This document shows positions 1-15,900 of a DNA stretch of 64,000 nucleotides, one piece after another. The DNA lies in contig OY718805.1 of the NCBI GenBank assembly GCA_963070105.1, positions 3,468,001-3,532,000 of the forward strand, read 5' to 3'. The number at the start of each line of letters is the position of its first letter. Positions within the stretch are counted from its first letter, which is position 1. Position numbers and translations under genes: made by a program. The stretch comes from Litomosoides sigmodontis. Lineage: Eukaryota; Nematoda; Chromadorea; Rhabditida; Onchocercidae. A model generated the notes under the pieces. It had not been told where the DNA came from. It saw nothing but the letters and a program-made list of their open reading frames with translations, and ran no database searches.

Positions 1-70
1 CTAAAAATATGTTTAGTTATTATTGAAACTAGTGCAGCAAGAATCATATGAGCGTAAAATAAGTATTAAC

Positions 71-3000
71 GTTTGAGGTATGGTTGTACTGTCTGGATCA
101 GCAGCAACTGGATGCAATTCATCGCAGTGGCGATCAAATTCTCGTTGACCAGACAACCAGCAATCACAAACACGGCAGAGAACACCATTATCCGCATCTT
201 CGTCATAGGAGGAATATGTCTGAGGCAGTATTACATCGGTATTCTAAAAAATGCGTTCAATTATTAAAATTTTTTTATTATTATTAGAATTTTAATTATT
301 TATTTTTTAATCATTAGAATTTTAAATAACAGTTTACACAAATAACGGTAGAGGCGAATAACCTTTGTAGACAATGGTGGAAACTGTTGCGACACCCGTA
401 ATTCTGAACTGTTCGAACCGTGAGATAGCGCATTCATACACTGGAATAATGAAATATACTTAAGTTTGTTAAATACAGCTTTTCAAAAATGACGAAATGT
501 TTTTACCACGGAGTATTTTAAAAATACAGAACACATTTCATCCCATCATCATATATATATATGAAGCACATGTGAATTATTTTGTCAAGGTTGCTATATG
601 AACGAACATGAAGTAACTGAAAAAAATTACCGAAGTTTCTTTCATCGTTGGTTCGTTCAAAGGAACAGAAGAAGATGATCTTGAACTACCGGAGTCACTA
701 CAATGTTCCGGCAGTGTTTTTGCGCTGAAGAACTAGTGGTAAGCAGGAAAAATGTATTAATAGTCCGAGTCTTCCCTCTTTTAGTTAATTTACATTTTCT
801 GATATTGAAATGAAACGCATTGCCACTGAGAATTTTACTGATAATAACAACCCGCCATATCGCAACGCCATGGAAAAGTACCATGGATAGAAATTCAAGT
901 CTGATTTTTTTTTATACGGGAAACTGGGTGAATTCATCTAAAAGTCTTGCATACCACTCATCACTGCGTATGTCTGCACAGGAAGTTGCGGTGTCCATCG
1001 CTTTCACTGCAGCTGCAGCTGCAGCCTTCGCTTCAGCACATGTTGAACGATGTCTTTTAAGGGAGTAATCGGAAGAAAGCGCCCTTAAATAAAATAATTT
1101 AAATTGTAGCAGCAATGTGAGCCATCCGAACACTGATTCTTCCATGACAGCACGACACGATACATCACAGTTCAGTATTGTGAATGTCGATATTTTAACT
1201 TGTTTCTAACAAATCTATGAAAAGAAGAAATAATGTTGGCAAAACTAGAAGATAGTGAGGAAGTGAACAGAGAAGCCAGTGAAAAATGCAAAAACGTGAA
1301 TTTTATCTATCAACAGTGACGACTTAAGACAAAAAATATACAAAATAGTGAAAAATTATGACAATTAAGAGCTAACCGGTTACAATCAACGCAAATATGT
1401 TGCTTTTGCTTCAATGATGTGTGAAAATTTCGCACTGAAGGAGACCTTATAGGTGGAGGATATTGCGATCGAACAATATTTGCTGGTTTTGCAAACATAG
1501 CAGTACTACCAACTGACACTGGATTTAAACCTAAAGAACTTATTAACGAATACTTGACTGACTGCTTCACCATAATTGAACTAGCGCAAATCTTTCAGGA
1601 ACGGCAACAATCTAATGACTTGGACTAGCAATTATTAGAGGTGTGAATTTTGGGAGGGGGGGGGAGGGTTAACCCAGAGTGAAACAAAAGAGGTTTCAAA
1701 TCGCTTACGACAATCACGCAAAATTTAATCATGCAGCTAGCCAATATCAAAAAAGTTTCAATACTAAAAGTGAAGTAGAGTGGATTTCATATGAATTAAA
1801 TTTCTTTTTATTGAACAACAAGGGTCAAAACTGACAAATCTTTGAAACTAACCCTCATTTCCTGAAATGCGCGGTTGCGATTGATGGTAAATTCCCCGAT
1901 TTTGGATCGCCACACTATGCTTCGAAGGGTCAGATGGCGACAAAGAAAGTTGTGCTTTAATGGGTGGCAATTGTGCCGCAAAACCACCATTTTCTGGTAT
2001 AACTGATGATACCTGAGGGGCCTAGAAACTTACAAAACATAAGTAAAAAGTTTCATAATACTATAAATAGACTATAAATCACTCAAACTATTCATTAGAC
2101 AAAATATATCATATTATTTACATTTGTAATTCAAATACGGATTCTGAATAGGAGTCATGCACGCTAAGTTCATACTTGCTCTCCTCTTAGAATTTTCTTG
2201 TAAAAGTTTCTTACCCTACAAAATGACTTCAAACATTATCGGTCCAAAGCAATGCTCGAAATAATTTCATAAGCAGTAATTTTCGAGCTTTTTCTATTTT
2301 GTGTATATTTATTCTTACTCTAAACAAAAGTAAGTAGTCATATCCTGCAATAACTTATCTTTAACAAATCATTTTTAAAATTTTTGGAATCAATGGAATG
2401 CTACCAACACATATGTATATGGTTTTACTAACCACAGAATTTTCTGTAGAATGATAAGGATATATACAACGTTTGTTTTCATAGTATACTTTCTTACATA
2501 TGTAAGAAGGAGCGAGAACTGTGTAGAAAAATTAAGTACTAACCATTGGACTCCTGGTAGGATAATTTGATGAAATGGAACTGTTTGAAGGAGGATTTGA
2601 CGGAGGTGAAACAACCCCTCCATTCGATGACAGTGATGGTGGATGTGATAGATGTAATCGACTAGAAAACAAAAAAGTGGCATCATATTTTTCTAATGTT
2701 TTGATTATGCTAGCTGATTAGAAATATAGCTTTATTTCATAATCATACAACCTATAAAATACATTTAAGCATATTGCAATTCGAAGATACATGCGGATAT
2801 ACCAGATAATATAAAATTCGAAGCAATGCTGTCGTTCTAAAAAGTTTGACAACTAGGAACAGAAAACTATGTGCTTACCCAGTGTTGTCTTCATGTTCTT
2901 CATGAAAAGTTGTATCGGCTTCAGCTAATTCAGCAACTGGCCTTCTGTTATCCGATTCACTGTCTGCTTCCGTCTGAAATGTTTCACATCATTCATTCTA

Positions 3001-3512
3001 TGCACATTTAACATTCTCTACTTTTATATCCAATCCTACACGTTTCCAATGAAACCAGTTAAGATCACAAACCTGATAATCATTCAATTACAGAACAGGG
3101 ATTACTCGCGATATCATAAGTGAATCATGAAAATACTTCTGCTCACATGCATAACGTCGAAAAACAACAGAAAATTTACCAATTTGTATTCCGCAGATCG
3201 CTTTAGATCCTCCTCAATTTCAGCCAGCTGTGCACCCCCTTCTTCGCACAACCGGTACTCACCAATATTCTGCGGTGTTGGCGGTGGCATGGATGTAATG
3301 CAAGATGTCCAGCTAGTGCTCACTGGCATTACTGCAGAACCTGTGCAATGATTAGACTCCAGTAAAATCTTCTGCTGTTCCTGAACTTGTGTCTGCTGAA
3401 TCTGCAGCTGACGTTGGTGAAGTTGCTGTCGCTGATCTAACTGAAGATGCAACTGCTGCGATAACACAACATTTGGCACTAATTGAGTTGTACAATTTCC
3501 AAAGTTGGAAGA

Positions 3513-3549
<37 letters not shown>

Positions 3550-6500
3550 ATATCTGATTTTTCATTTGGTTGATTCGAACTGCAAAAAATACAACTGAAT
3601 TAAAAAGACATCCCTTTACAGCGTTCAGTTTCTTGTAATTGAAAATCGAAACTGGCATAATATTAAATTCAAAGAAAACAAGGCCACTTCTTATTTTAAC
3701 TACCCCCCAGAGTCGGATTATAATAATGTTCAAAAAATTAAAAAGAAAATTGCAGAAAGAAAGCTGTCCATATTAAAAAGAAATTAATGGAAAAAAAAAG
3801 AGAAACATACTCTTTAAAGAAACTACTGATCAAAAAATTGAATTGGCAAAAAAGGATGGCAAAAATTTGCTGTCAATTGCAATTGGAACAAGGCGTCATA
3901 GTGCGAAAAGTTAATACCTCTTGATACTCTTTACTTTGATAGTTTGAGGTAATCGTACTTGTCGTTGTCGTTGTTGATGCAGCTGTCGCTGGTTATGCTC
4001 ACTATCGTTTGCAAGCAGCACTCGTACAGGCTCAATTTTTGCCACTTCTTCGGGTGTTAACTTATGGACTGCTATACGATGTCTTTTTACGTTTTTTCGG
4101 CACGAATAACTGAAAAAGCGCGAATTGTGGAGCATCATTTCAAATTGCCCGAACAGGAAAAACAATGTTTTTTAACATAAAAACAATAAATAAAAAATAA
4201 GGTTATTACTCAAAACCGCCATTGAAATCTGGTCAATAAGTAAGGTAACAAGAGAAGTTGCTTTAAAAAAAGTTATGATTTAGTCAACAGATTTAGAATG
4301 ATATATATCTAAGACTGCGCGCAACAGACAGTCGAGTTACAGAAAGACGACAAATAAAATGCTTGAAATTAAGACATAATTCCGACACACATCAAATCGG
4401 TATGCATGCAAGCAAACTTAACAAGTCTACAGCAGAACAGAACACACAGCGCAACCATTTGAAGCATTTCGGCTTTTCCAGACAACACTAGTGGTAGCTT
4501 GTATCATCAAAAACCAAAGCAGAATATGATTCCGACACTAAATCATTTTGTCTAGTTCACCACCTAATAATTTTTAATATCTCGACTTAACTCTAACCAT
4601 TTAATACATTTGCAATACCTTTCTATAACTCCTTAAACTTCAACCTTACGAGCAATAAACGGTTCCGAGAAAGTAAGCTTCAGAATTTAAAACTCGAAAG
4701 ATAAGGCTACAGTACACTACGATAACAGAAAATTAAATGCGAAGATCTGCAACAAAATTTTTACACAGACTGAGCAACAACCCATCCGGTATGTTCAGCC
4801 GAGCAACTGTCCGATCGATCAATCGATTGCCTAATTGCATTTCCAAAATTCGACCACGAAAAAAAACAGTTCGTTCGAGTGAAAACAGAAAAAGAAACAA
4901 TAATCAATGCAGTGTGCGTTGCTCAATTCTCACTGCATAACCGAGCGTTGATACTGCAGAAAAAAATTCAACTTCCAAGTGGTCAAGTGCCAGAATTAGC
5001 ACGAATCAACCACGGCAGACAAAATAAAACACATTGTGAAGTGTTACGAAAAGTGATATATAGAATAGTACCACTCATTACAGTGCTAACATGCTACGTA
5101 AACCAGAATTCTCTTCTCACATTCTGCGTTGAACACATGCTTGAGTGATTACGCACTTTGAATTATGCGTCTACATACACTCCTCAGACGCTGTTATTTT
5201 AAACAGACATTTTAAGCCGTGCTGCATATAATGGTTGAACAAGTAGCTTTGCCTACAGTGTAGACAAGATAGCGTAAGTTACAAAGCACCACTCGACATA
5301 CAGATGGACGGAGCTTACGTTTTCTGGCATTCAGGACATTCATAACGATAATTATCAGTTGCAGTAGATGATGTGTTTTCACTGTTTCGAATAGGTGCTG
5401 TTGATGAAGTTGGTAGAGGTGTTTGCTGCGGTTGCACGGTGCCACATACTACAGGTGTAGTGAACCTTTCAGAGTTTGTGCTCTGCTGCTCTTGAGGTTG
5501 ATTTGAATCAGTTGCAGAGCACGACCTTGAATTTAAAGAAAAAACATTTTTTGATAAAAGATTTCATCTCCCAATCGTAAATTTTGGCACTCCAATCTAC
5601 CTGCTATATTTAAACTTCTTTTCCAGTCCCAACTCGTATGCATATTTTAACTAATACACATATCAGTAAGTAAATCTATGTGGATCACCTAATTCTATAA
5701 AGTTAACGAACCAACTATTTAGTGAAATTAAACAGTAATTGTGATAACAAACGTGGAGAGTGGTGCAGTGGTGATAATACTTGCCAATGGCCGAGCTTCA
5801 CATTTCTCATTTTTTGGTAACTGTGCTTGTGTCGTACCAAAATAATTGGCTGGAGTGGAAGTTGTTAGAATCGGTGGTGCTGAGGCACGTGCAGATGTAT
5901 CTTGTGGACTGCAATGTTACTCGTTTCTGTTAATTATCAATGTACCGAAAGAAACTTGCATTTTGATTATAAAATTTTTTCCTCTCGAAAACATGTTTCC
6001 CAAAATCCGATGTTTCCCAATAACCAAAGCCTGTTTCACAAAAATTGGAAAATATTAGAAAACCCCATTTCTCAATTTACCTGAACGACGATTCTTCCAT
6101 TTTAAAACTATTTCTTCTTTGTTGTTGTTGATCATAAGTGTTACAAGTTATAATGCCACTATCACCATCGTAATGTACCCTTGTTGTATAATACATCTGT
6201 CTTGTAGTGCTGAAAAGGATTCCCTTAATAATGTCAGCTCCTTTCAGCATAAATCATGTTACATAAGGGAAGCAAGTGTCCCACACATAGCACATAAATG
6301 TATGCGACCTTCTAGTGTTTCATTTTACAAAACAACCGCATAAATATATTACAAGCCCTATAAATCCACACGAATATTGCCACTAATTATTTACAATCCT
6401 AGGACTCAGCTCCTGATTTCCTCCCAATTTTAAATTGAGATAGAGCATCATTTTTCTATTTTTTGGTGAAAAAACTCCTCCTTAATTCTAAACTCCTCCT

Positions 6501-6810
6501 CAATTTTTCACAAGTTGATTCATCAACTGACTTATGCTTCAAATCTTGCTCCTCTGAAAACTGGTCAGCGCTACCGACTCTGTTTTCACTGTACGTCAAC
6601 ACAGAGCCCGGAACTTGCCCCCTCAACCGGGCTGAAATAGTGTCATCGGCATAAGTAATCGGCATCGTTACTGCTTGCGCATAAGCACCCAATGTTTCTG
6701 GCACATAAGATGTGGTTGATTCAAGCTGCTGCATTTGCATAGACTGTTGTTGTTGTTGTTGCTGTTGTTGGTGCTGTTGTTGTTGCTGTTGTTGTTGTTG
6801 TTGTTGCTGT

Positions 6811-6842
<32 letters not shown>

Positions 6843-6879
6843 TTGTTGTTGCTGCTGTTGTTGTTGTTGTTGCTGCCGT

Positions 6880-6968
<89 letters not shown>

Positions 6969-9900
6969 TCGTTGCTGGATGACACGTTGATTATGTCGTG
7001 CTCGCAAATGTTCACCAACAGTTATCTTCAAAAAGGTAATTCGAATATACAAATCATTACCGCAGTACAAATGAGAAAATTTCGTAAATAAGAAAAACTA
7101 CAAGATTTAGACATTAAAAAATAGAAGTATGTGCAAAGATATGCAAATGCTAAAGCGTTGCAGAAGAAAAATCACCCATGGTTTAGCTTTGGCAGCTCCG
7201 AGCTTCAACGAGTCCAGCTGCGAAATTGGTTGCATCTCTTCAGTCGTTAGCTGCTGCTGGTGGTGTGGTGAGGCTACACTAGCGGGATCGTATGTGATAT
7301 ACGTGACTGATGCATCGCTGCTCGATTGTTGATGAGCTGCTGCATCTACAGTTGAGTTGCAATATGCGGCACTGTCAAAAGCTGCAGTTACAAGAACACT
7401 TTGCGGCACTGGCTCTTTCGTTGAAGCAAGCGATAGATTACATGAAAGATCAAGCATTGAGTGCCCAGCGCCATCAACCTGATCGTTCTCATACTGTTGC
7501 TCCTTCTTCGGCGTTTGTTCTGCGATAGTCCTCATTGAAGCGGAGGTTGATTGCCGATCTTGAAATTTAGCGTTCCTGGACCTACATAAAACGAATGCTC
7601 AACAACAAAAATTCAGTCAGATTTCTTTATACATAATTTCAAACTTTTAGGAAACACAATGCAAACGGTGCCACCGCCCAATGGTTGGATATAATTATTC
7701 AAAGCGATGTAAGCGCTACACGTCAATTTTTTGGCCTACTCCAAACATTCTCTTCATCACTAATAACTGAAATAGGTAATACTAAGAAATGAAACGAATC
7801 TTTTGATGATTTGAATTTTCTAAATTATTATGTATTTGAAAAGAATGCTTCAAAGACTGTAATCGTGTTGAATTTCACCGACTAATCAAATCAAATGTAA
7901 TTAAAAGCTTTAAGCATTTCATAACTCATAAAACCTACTTGAACATTGAAGCTGCTTTACAAGTCACGCGATGTCGTTTCAAATTCGATGCACTACATAA
8001 AATTCGATTACAGTCCTCACAAACATTTGAAATGATAGGTGTTCCAGCTGTTGCTGTACTACTACCACTTGTTTGATTCTGTACTACATCATTTTCCATA
8101 CTAAACGACTAATCTGTTGCATACCACGTAGTATGTTATCAACATGAACTAATCAAAATATTTGATAAATCTAATTAATGAGTTAAAAATCAACTATGTA
8201 TTTGCAAAGGCACTCTAATAAAAACATCAAAATGAAGTGCTCCATAACGTGCGAACAACATACCTGGCAACCTGAGCTTCTGGTTGAGTTGACACACTAC
8301 AGGAAACCGATGAAACAACACCACTAACAGGTAATTCGGTAACAATACAGGTAAGAGGCTGTCGTTGCATCAATAACTGCTCCTGTACAGATGGTAATGC
8401 AGGTAATCGTGAATTCAACAGAAGCGGTTCACTGAAAAAATGATACTATTGAAATGAAAAACACAGCAATGTATAAAAAAAATTCAAGACGAAAAACAAC
8501 TTCTATCCACTAAAGTGCTTAATTATCTATTGTAATGTGAAAAAGAAAACGATTGTTCAAACTTTGGACCACAGATCAAGAAATTACCAAAGGAGATTAT
8601 GAAAAATCAACTAAAATACAGTAGTGTGATAGCTTCACATCCCACAAATTTCAATAAAATCTTTTCATTTGTCAGGGAAGAATGTCTGGAATATTATCCA
8701 ACCATTCCCTTAATTTTTGACCAACCAAAACAGAAAAAAAAACATATTTCTTTGCCTGAATCCTAAGAGATGTTACTTCAGAGTTCATATCATGTTTCCT
8801 AGAAAATTTCTAAGCAATCGCTTAGAAAATTTCCATCTAAATCACAAAAATAGCACGATATGTAAAACTAAAAAGACAGTAAAGCTAAAAATTTAATGCA
8901 GGAGTATGCAATTTTTTATAATATCGTAGCCAAAATTAAGAAATTAAGATTAATCGAAATTAAATTCACCGGAATTCATACTACTCTCACTGAACTAAAT
9001 CCAAGGCTAACTCTACCTGCATGCTTTGAAATTGAAAAGTTACCAAGAAACACATTGCAAATTTCCTGCCCTTCACACAGAAATGACTATTTTTTTGCTG
9101 AATTGTCTAACCTTCTAGAAGTTGCTGTGAGATTCATATTATCAGACGACTTTTGTCTCAACTGTCCATATTCAAGCTGAAACTGTTTACAAGTGCTGCG
9201 ATGTCTCTTCAAACTTCTGCTCGAACTGACCGTTTTGTTGCATGACTCGCATCGGTATAATTGAATGGAAGTATTCTGAGGGTAAAGGCGATATTATCAT
9301 TTATGGAAATTAAATTGAAAACATTAACCGACACTAACAACTATTTCAGGTATCTTAGCTCCACTTCAACAACCTTAATGGTGTACTGATGAACAACCTG
9401 CTTATAGCATATATGAAAAGTTTTGGAAGAAGATATACCGGTCTTTTGATTTGTGTTGACAGTTGCGCATAGGTAGGGAGATTAACCGGTTCATTGTTCG
9501 ATGTTTGGACAGGTGATTGAAGCGGATGAGAATCATCCATTGTGGTAGCAGCTGATGGCAAGGATATCGCTGAAAACGTATGATCATCTTCATCCAACAA
9601 GCTTGACGCCAACCTAAAATATATACATACAAAACTGCAAAAACTTTTTTAAATTGAAATTACAATTATTTTCTAGAATGTACAAACAACCGCAAGTGGC
9701 AGAAGTGTTCTTCAATTTTTCTTAGAATCCAAACCAGTTACTGTTGAAAATATGGAGCGGTTCCGGAAGAACCATTTCTCCAAAAAACACCACTTTCTGC
9801 CTTTTTTCTAAATCAAAGGATAACTTTTATATAAACCACCTCAACAGAGAAACAAAAAAAAGACCTTAAATTACTAAACTAGAAGTATCAAAAATTATGG

Positions 9901-12900
9901 AAAAGTAAATTTTTTCAATCATCGAACGCATTAAAAAGATGCTTGAATTCTAAGTGAAAGAGGGAAAAAATTTATAAGATTAAAAAAACGAAATAATAAT
10001 AAATGGGAATCGTCGAAAGACAAAAACTGAACCACCATTATCTCTTCAATATGGTGCTCGTCCTCAATTTTGCTCCTACTTAAAACGTTTGGATTCTATC
10101 TGTTTTTACTGTTCGCTACTATTTCAACTAAATATTTCTTTCTTTAATTCTTCACAGCAAAATTCCAAAAACTTTTAACATTAGTTATCTTTTGTAGGAG
10201 CCTGGGGGCCTTTTAAAAAAACACCTTGGAACGAATAAAATTTATCGGAGAAGAGTTCAATGCCGATAAAATAGTATTTGTAATTTCAATGTTACTATAA
10301 TTTTTGTGTTTAGTGAGAATCTCGAATATGTGTTAAGCATTTCTTGAGCATTGCTTAAGAGAAAATAATTTAGATGTTATACTACCATAAAAAAAGCAAT
10401 GAAAACGTGACGTATTAACATAATTCCAAGTATACTACCAAAATTTTATATATAACTTAGAGTAAGAGAGACTAAAAATTCAATATCAATTAGGAAAAGT
10501 TTGGGTTTACTTCTTTTTTATTTTAGCAGTAGTACAAAAAGCATAATGAAGAAAAAACTACACCTTCCAGCGGTCACTGTATTCAAATCATTATTTCGTG
10601 TCATCTCTGCTACAGCTTTGTCTAGATATGAATCTTCGCATACTGGTCTTAACCTAAACATTTTCTTCGACATGGAACCACAAAAACCAAAATTCAAAAA
10701 TTCTTTGAGCACTATCTATAGCACTCATAGGTATCTCAGTGAATTACACATAAGCACAAAACTTATCCCAAAATGTTTTAACGATATACTTATCAACGAT
10801 CTTAACATATAAACTGTTGGAATGAATATGAAGATTTCTCCCTAATGCTCAAAAGAATTTTCGAACGATATCATTTTTCAACTCCATGAGTGAGAAACAT
10901 TGAAAAAAAAAAACCTTTCATCAGAGGCACTTATTTCCGATGGAGTGTTATAGATTTGCTTGGCTCGTTGATTGGTCATTGATGATATAACAGCAGTATC
11001 AGCAACTGATGTAGTTAAATAATTATTACAGGACACGGTAACAACGTTCGACGCTGGTACCATTCCCGATGACGATATCGAACTCGTCGTACCATTTCTT
11101 ATATTTTTTTGGTCAGCAGAATATGTGCTTGATAATCCATTAATCTTAAAATGGAGATGATTACAAAATAATGCATATAACTGAAAAGTCCATAAAATAT
11201 CAAATACCAATTTCCATGCAGGACGGCGACATTATGGATCCTTGCTTTTAATGGCTTTCTCCAGCAGGAAGATTAGAAAAAATTCACCTGTGTGGAATTT
11301 AAAGGCATTGTAATAACGGTTGCTTGAAGTTGTCCAGCGCCAGTTGTTATCGATTTTCCAGAGTTTGACGATGCCTGCGCCAATTTGCATGACATCCGAT
11401 GACGTTGTAAATTACGGGAAGTGCTTACAGTTTTGTGACAGTCAACACAAGTAAATGATTTCTTAGGTGCTGCTGAAGAAGCTGAAGTAGTAGTGCTACT
11501 GGACGACTGCCCATTTGCACTCGACCCACCTGTTGACGCAAAACCTGCAGTTGCAATTTCGATAAAAAAAAAAGGCAAAAAAAGTTCTCACAGAGATGTA
11601 CAGCAAAATTACATATTGTTTAATTAATAAGTTTTGTTATAAATAAAATCAATCTCGTACAGACGTAGTGCAGCTATGGAGTGAACCATATAGTGAAGAA
11701 AATTAGGCTAGTTCGATATGCAAGTACAGATAAACACATCTATGTTGATTTTACTTGATTACTACTTTGTCTAGTAGTTGCAATTCTTGTCCCTGCTCTT
11801 ATTTTACTAAACCTTCCTAAAGATTCCAATATATTAAAAGTGGCAGCCAATTTATAAGCATTTTCTTTTTTAATTTTATGACCAATAGTTCAGTATAACC
11901 ACTAGTAAAGAATCAGGATCACTGCTTGAAATTATAGTGAAGTCAAAAAATGACTGCTGCAGAGTATAAAAATGTTGTACTGAAAGACTTCAGCAGATTT
12001 TCCTCCTTAATGGTTAGCTAATTTATGAGATTCATGTACTTATCAGAAACATCAAAATGGAAAAAAAACATACGAAGAATAATTACTTAAGTATCATTTT
12101 TAAAGAATAAATAATAAACCTGATGACGACTTCTGATTCAATGATGCACTCAGAATCTGTGAAACATTTCTGAAAGGAATTTCTTTCATGCAATGATTTT
12201 GCGATCTCTAGCACCGTTATGAGTATGCGAGATATGATGACAAAAAATACAATAACAAATTGTGAAAACCACTTCTGGTAAACAATGATTTTGGCGACAA
12301 AAGTTCTAGCAAATTTAATTTAAGGAACATATATACAATTGAGGATTGGAATGTCATACCTAGCTACTTCTTCTTCAACATTCTTAGGATCCATTGGTTC
12401 TTTTTTGGATGACGAACGATTTGACTTTCGTTCAGTTGTACTTGATGATCTAAAAAAGGTGTTTTCAGAAAAAATTATATCGCAAGTTTTTTCATAAATT
12501 CTGAAAGCCTTCATCTCCTTTCTTCTAATTATTTCTGACTCATAAGTATCAACTAGTCAGGTTTAAAAAGAAGGATGAACTACACGTGTCCTTTTTTTCC
12601 CTCTTCGGCACCAGTGAGTCATTTTAAACAAAAAATTGTTCGAAAGTTTTCAAGTGACCTTAAAACTAACTATCATAAAATATTCAAATTGTAACCATAA
12701 ATCGAGATAATGAAAAAAAAGCGAGAATTAGAAGAAATTGAAAGCTTAGCAAGAAGGGATGTCAAATATGAATCAAAATGTAAACAATATTGTTATGTCG
12801 TTATATCAAATGCAGAAAGAGAGAGGAAGGGACATCTTGCAGATTGTACTTTATGAAAATATTTAAACAACGAAAGAGAAAGGAAAGAGTTCAAAATAAA

Positions 12901-15900
12901 AACAAATTTCCTCTTTCCATTACACCCCCTCCATTTTGTCGGCTCATGGATGGTGCTACGGCTCAGCCGTTTTTGTGCTACCCTAAACAGTACACAAAAA
13001 ATAGCACTACTTATTAATGTTATACATTTTCTTTATTTATTACTGAAAAATATATCGAAAGAGAACAACGAGTGCAACGGCGATGAATACTTACATGTTA
13101 AAACCAGTTTCGCTTTTATTTTTTAAGCTTACCGCACTTACCATCAAATAATAGCATTTGATTGCTCAAAGGATCGGATTATTATGCTTTTTTAGTAGTC
13201 AAAACTTATAGTCAAGTAGAAGTAGCCTTTAACCAAATCATTAATTTCTCGACTGCTTGATGTTTTTGAATACCAGCTCCCCATCCCATTCTACTCGAGA
13301 TGTTGTTGAAGTACTAACCTGAATGATGACCGCATAGGAACATAATGCTGTTGCGGTTGATAACCACTTCCTGAGGTATTATAGTTTTTTGATGTATTTA
13401 TTGTATCCGCTTTCCTTCCGCTGCTATTGCTACTGCTTCTATTGTTGCTGGTACTACCAAGTAAATAAGTCCGCTGACCCGTTATGACAGCATCAGTTTG
13501 TGCTAACGTACCTAAAAATATCACATATTTCCATGAATATTTGATAACCGTAAAACGGTTGAAAATTCTTAAAACTTGAGGAGATGTATTTGAACACAGA
13601 TTCCTTAAGGATGACAGAATGCTTGGAGAATTAAGGCAGCAAAACAATAACTGTTGACTAGTCTCGTATCCTGTTTCCAATGAACGAACTATGATGCAAT
13701 GAAAAAAAGAAATAGTAATCTCGTGCAAAATAAACCTGTTCATACACGACGCCCTGCACAATATCAATCTCTATGGTTAGTGTTATCATGTCTATGTCCT
13801 ATATTTCACCTCATCATTATGTATTTTACGTCAAACTACATTCAAATAAAAATTAATTACATCCAAAAAAGAAGTTTATGATAAAACATGTAACCTGCCG
13901 ATAAAATGGAATATGCCCAAAGATAGATAGAAAACAAAAAATTTCAATATTTCTTTCAATGTTATTATGATCCAACAGTAATAACATTCGCATTCTCAGA
14001 AAATTATGTGATAGCCATTACTTCACTGTGTCTTTCCTTTTCGCCTCTTGTCTACTCTAGTTTTTCATGTGATAACAAAAACGAATATGGGGAAGCGAAA
14101 GAAAAGAAGATTATGACAGGCAGATGAAATTTTCAGCTCAATGAAATCCACCAGTAGTTCTGAAAGGAAATCAGCTGCGAGAGAGGGAAAGAGAAGAAAG
14201 AGTGAAGAATTACACAACCAAGAAAGCACGCAGTCTCTAGTCCTACCTGTTATTGATGAACAAAGAGTTAGGATCCGTAATTCGAGATAAACGTTTAACA
14301 AGACATGATAACACTAACCATAGAGATATTTTTAACTTTTCAGTGCAAAGGATGAAAAAATCTAATATTCAAATAACTTGAATGTCACACATTTTTAAAA
14401 TATGCTGCACGCTTAACTTCAAGTCACTCAAATATAGAACATACAGACTGTGAAAAACAAAGATGACTCAATAAGATTTCCTCGAAAGGGCAGCGTTTTC
14501 AATTGGTAGCAGCAGTCCAGCACTAAGACAAATCTCTTAGAGGATTGCAGACCTTGTAAAGTGACGTTCCGTGGGCTAGTGCAAAACAGTTTTGCTCCAT
14601 CAGGAGCATTATTGAACACACAGGTTAAACGCTGTGGATCACGCTGCTTTGTGTTTGCTACTGAACCTGTACCTTTGGAATATGGTACCGCACTATCAAT
14701 ACCGCATCCACCACCGTTTAAATTATTGTCCAGATAACCACAAGTGCCAATAGATTGTTGATTTACTACGACATATGGTCCTGCAATTTATTTTCGATAA
14801 TTTCACTATTTTTATTGAGCAAATGGAATATTTATTAAACTCAAGAACACGTATATAAAAGAACACGCGTTTGTATCATTTATGTGCTATATCTACGAAA
14901 TGGGGTATGCAAAATACTCAAATCAGGTGTAGCTGTTACTGACATTCTACATAGAATGATGATTCTGCAACATCAAATTTACATTTAAAACCACAAAATT
15001 TAATCTAAATATGTTGGTTTCAAAAATAACCTGTTCCTTCGTTATGATTAGTTTCACTAGCACTGATAAACTGACAAGTCTGTCCTTGTAAACCAGGTAA
15101 TTTTTCAGCCATCGTTGAATTTCGTGCATTCATCATCATCGGTTGCTGCTGCTCAGCTAAAATAAAGAGCAAATTCACATGGATCTTCGAAATCGAAAGG
15201 ACAAGTATGGGAATATAGCATAAACATTCCATGCATTATAAGTATAATTCAAATGTTAAAGAGTGAGTTAAAAATGAGATCATATGGAACAGATAATAAA
15301 ACTTTCAATAGTAAGCAAATTCATTTCAAGAAAAATCATATAAATAATATCCAACAAACTTATGAACATTTCTAATATTCATAGTATAGACTATAGGAAT
15401 ATGAAATATATCGCAGTCAAATGTTATTGAATAAAGTTCACTTTCTCCCCTGTTGTGTGTTATGCCTTACAATAGTGACACTGATTAATAGAGGGCAATA
15501 CTACAAGGGGTAGATGGGTCACTGAAAAAGAATAATTTTATTTAAGAGTCCAAGTGAACTTTTAAGACAGTTGAAGAAACAGCTAGAAAAGTATAAATTA
15601 TTAAAAAAAATGATAACTAATACAAACACACATTAACAACTACTGTGTCGCTTATCACCATGGTGATGAATTTACTATACCAGTTGCTATCCTACTCCAA
15701 TCACAATCTAGTCATTTACCCTAACTACTACTTACACTACAGCAATTTATGATTGCTATAACCGGAAATACCTGCCTAAGGGGTCAAATGTCATTCTCCT
15801 TTATTTAACTGTTAAAATTCACAACAATAAAAAGTGAAAATCCAAATAGCTTGTGCAGCTTTATTTAGAAATCCATTAAATACATCAAAATTAGAACCTT

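Noticed and set aside
363..403. 41-base exon-like segment with acceptor and donor
   Set aside because: It would break phase between exons 631-732 and 71-243, which join directly in phase 0.
6712..7091. Plus-strand poly-leucine and poly-cysteine frames
   Set aside because: They are antisense shadows of the minus-strand polyglutamine tract.
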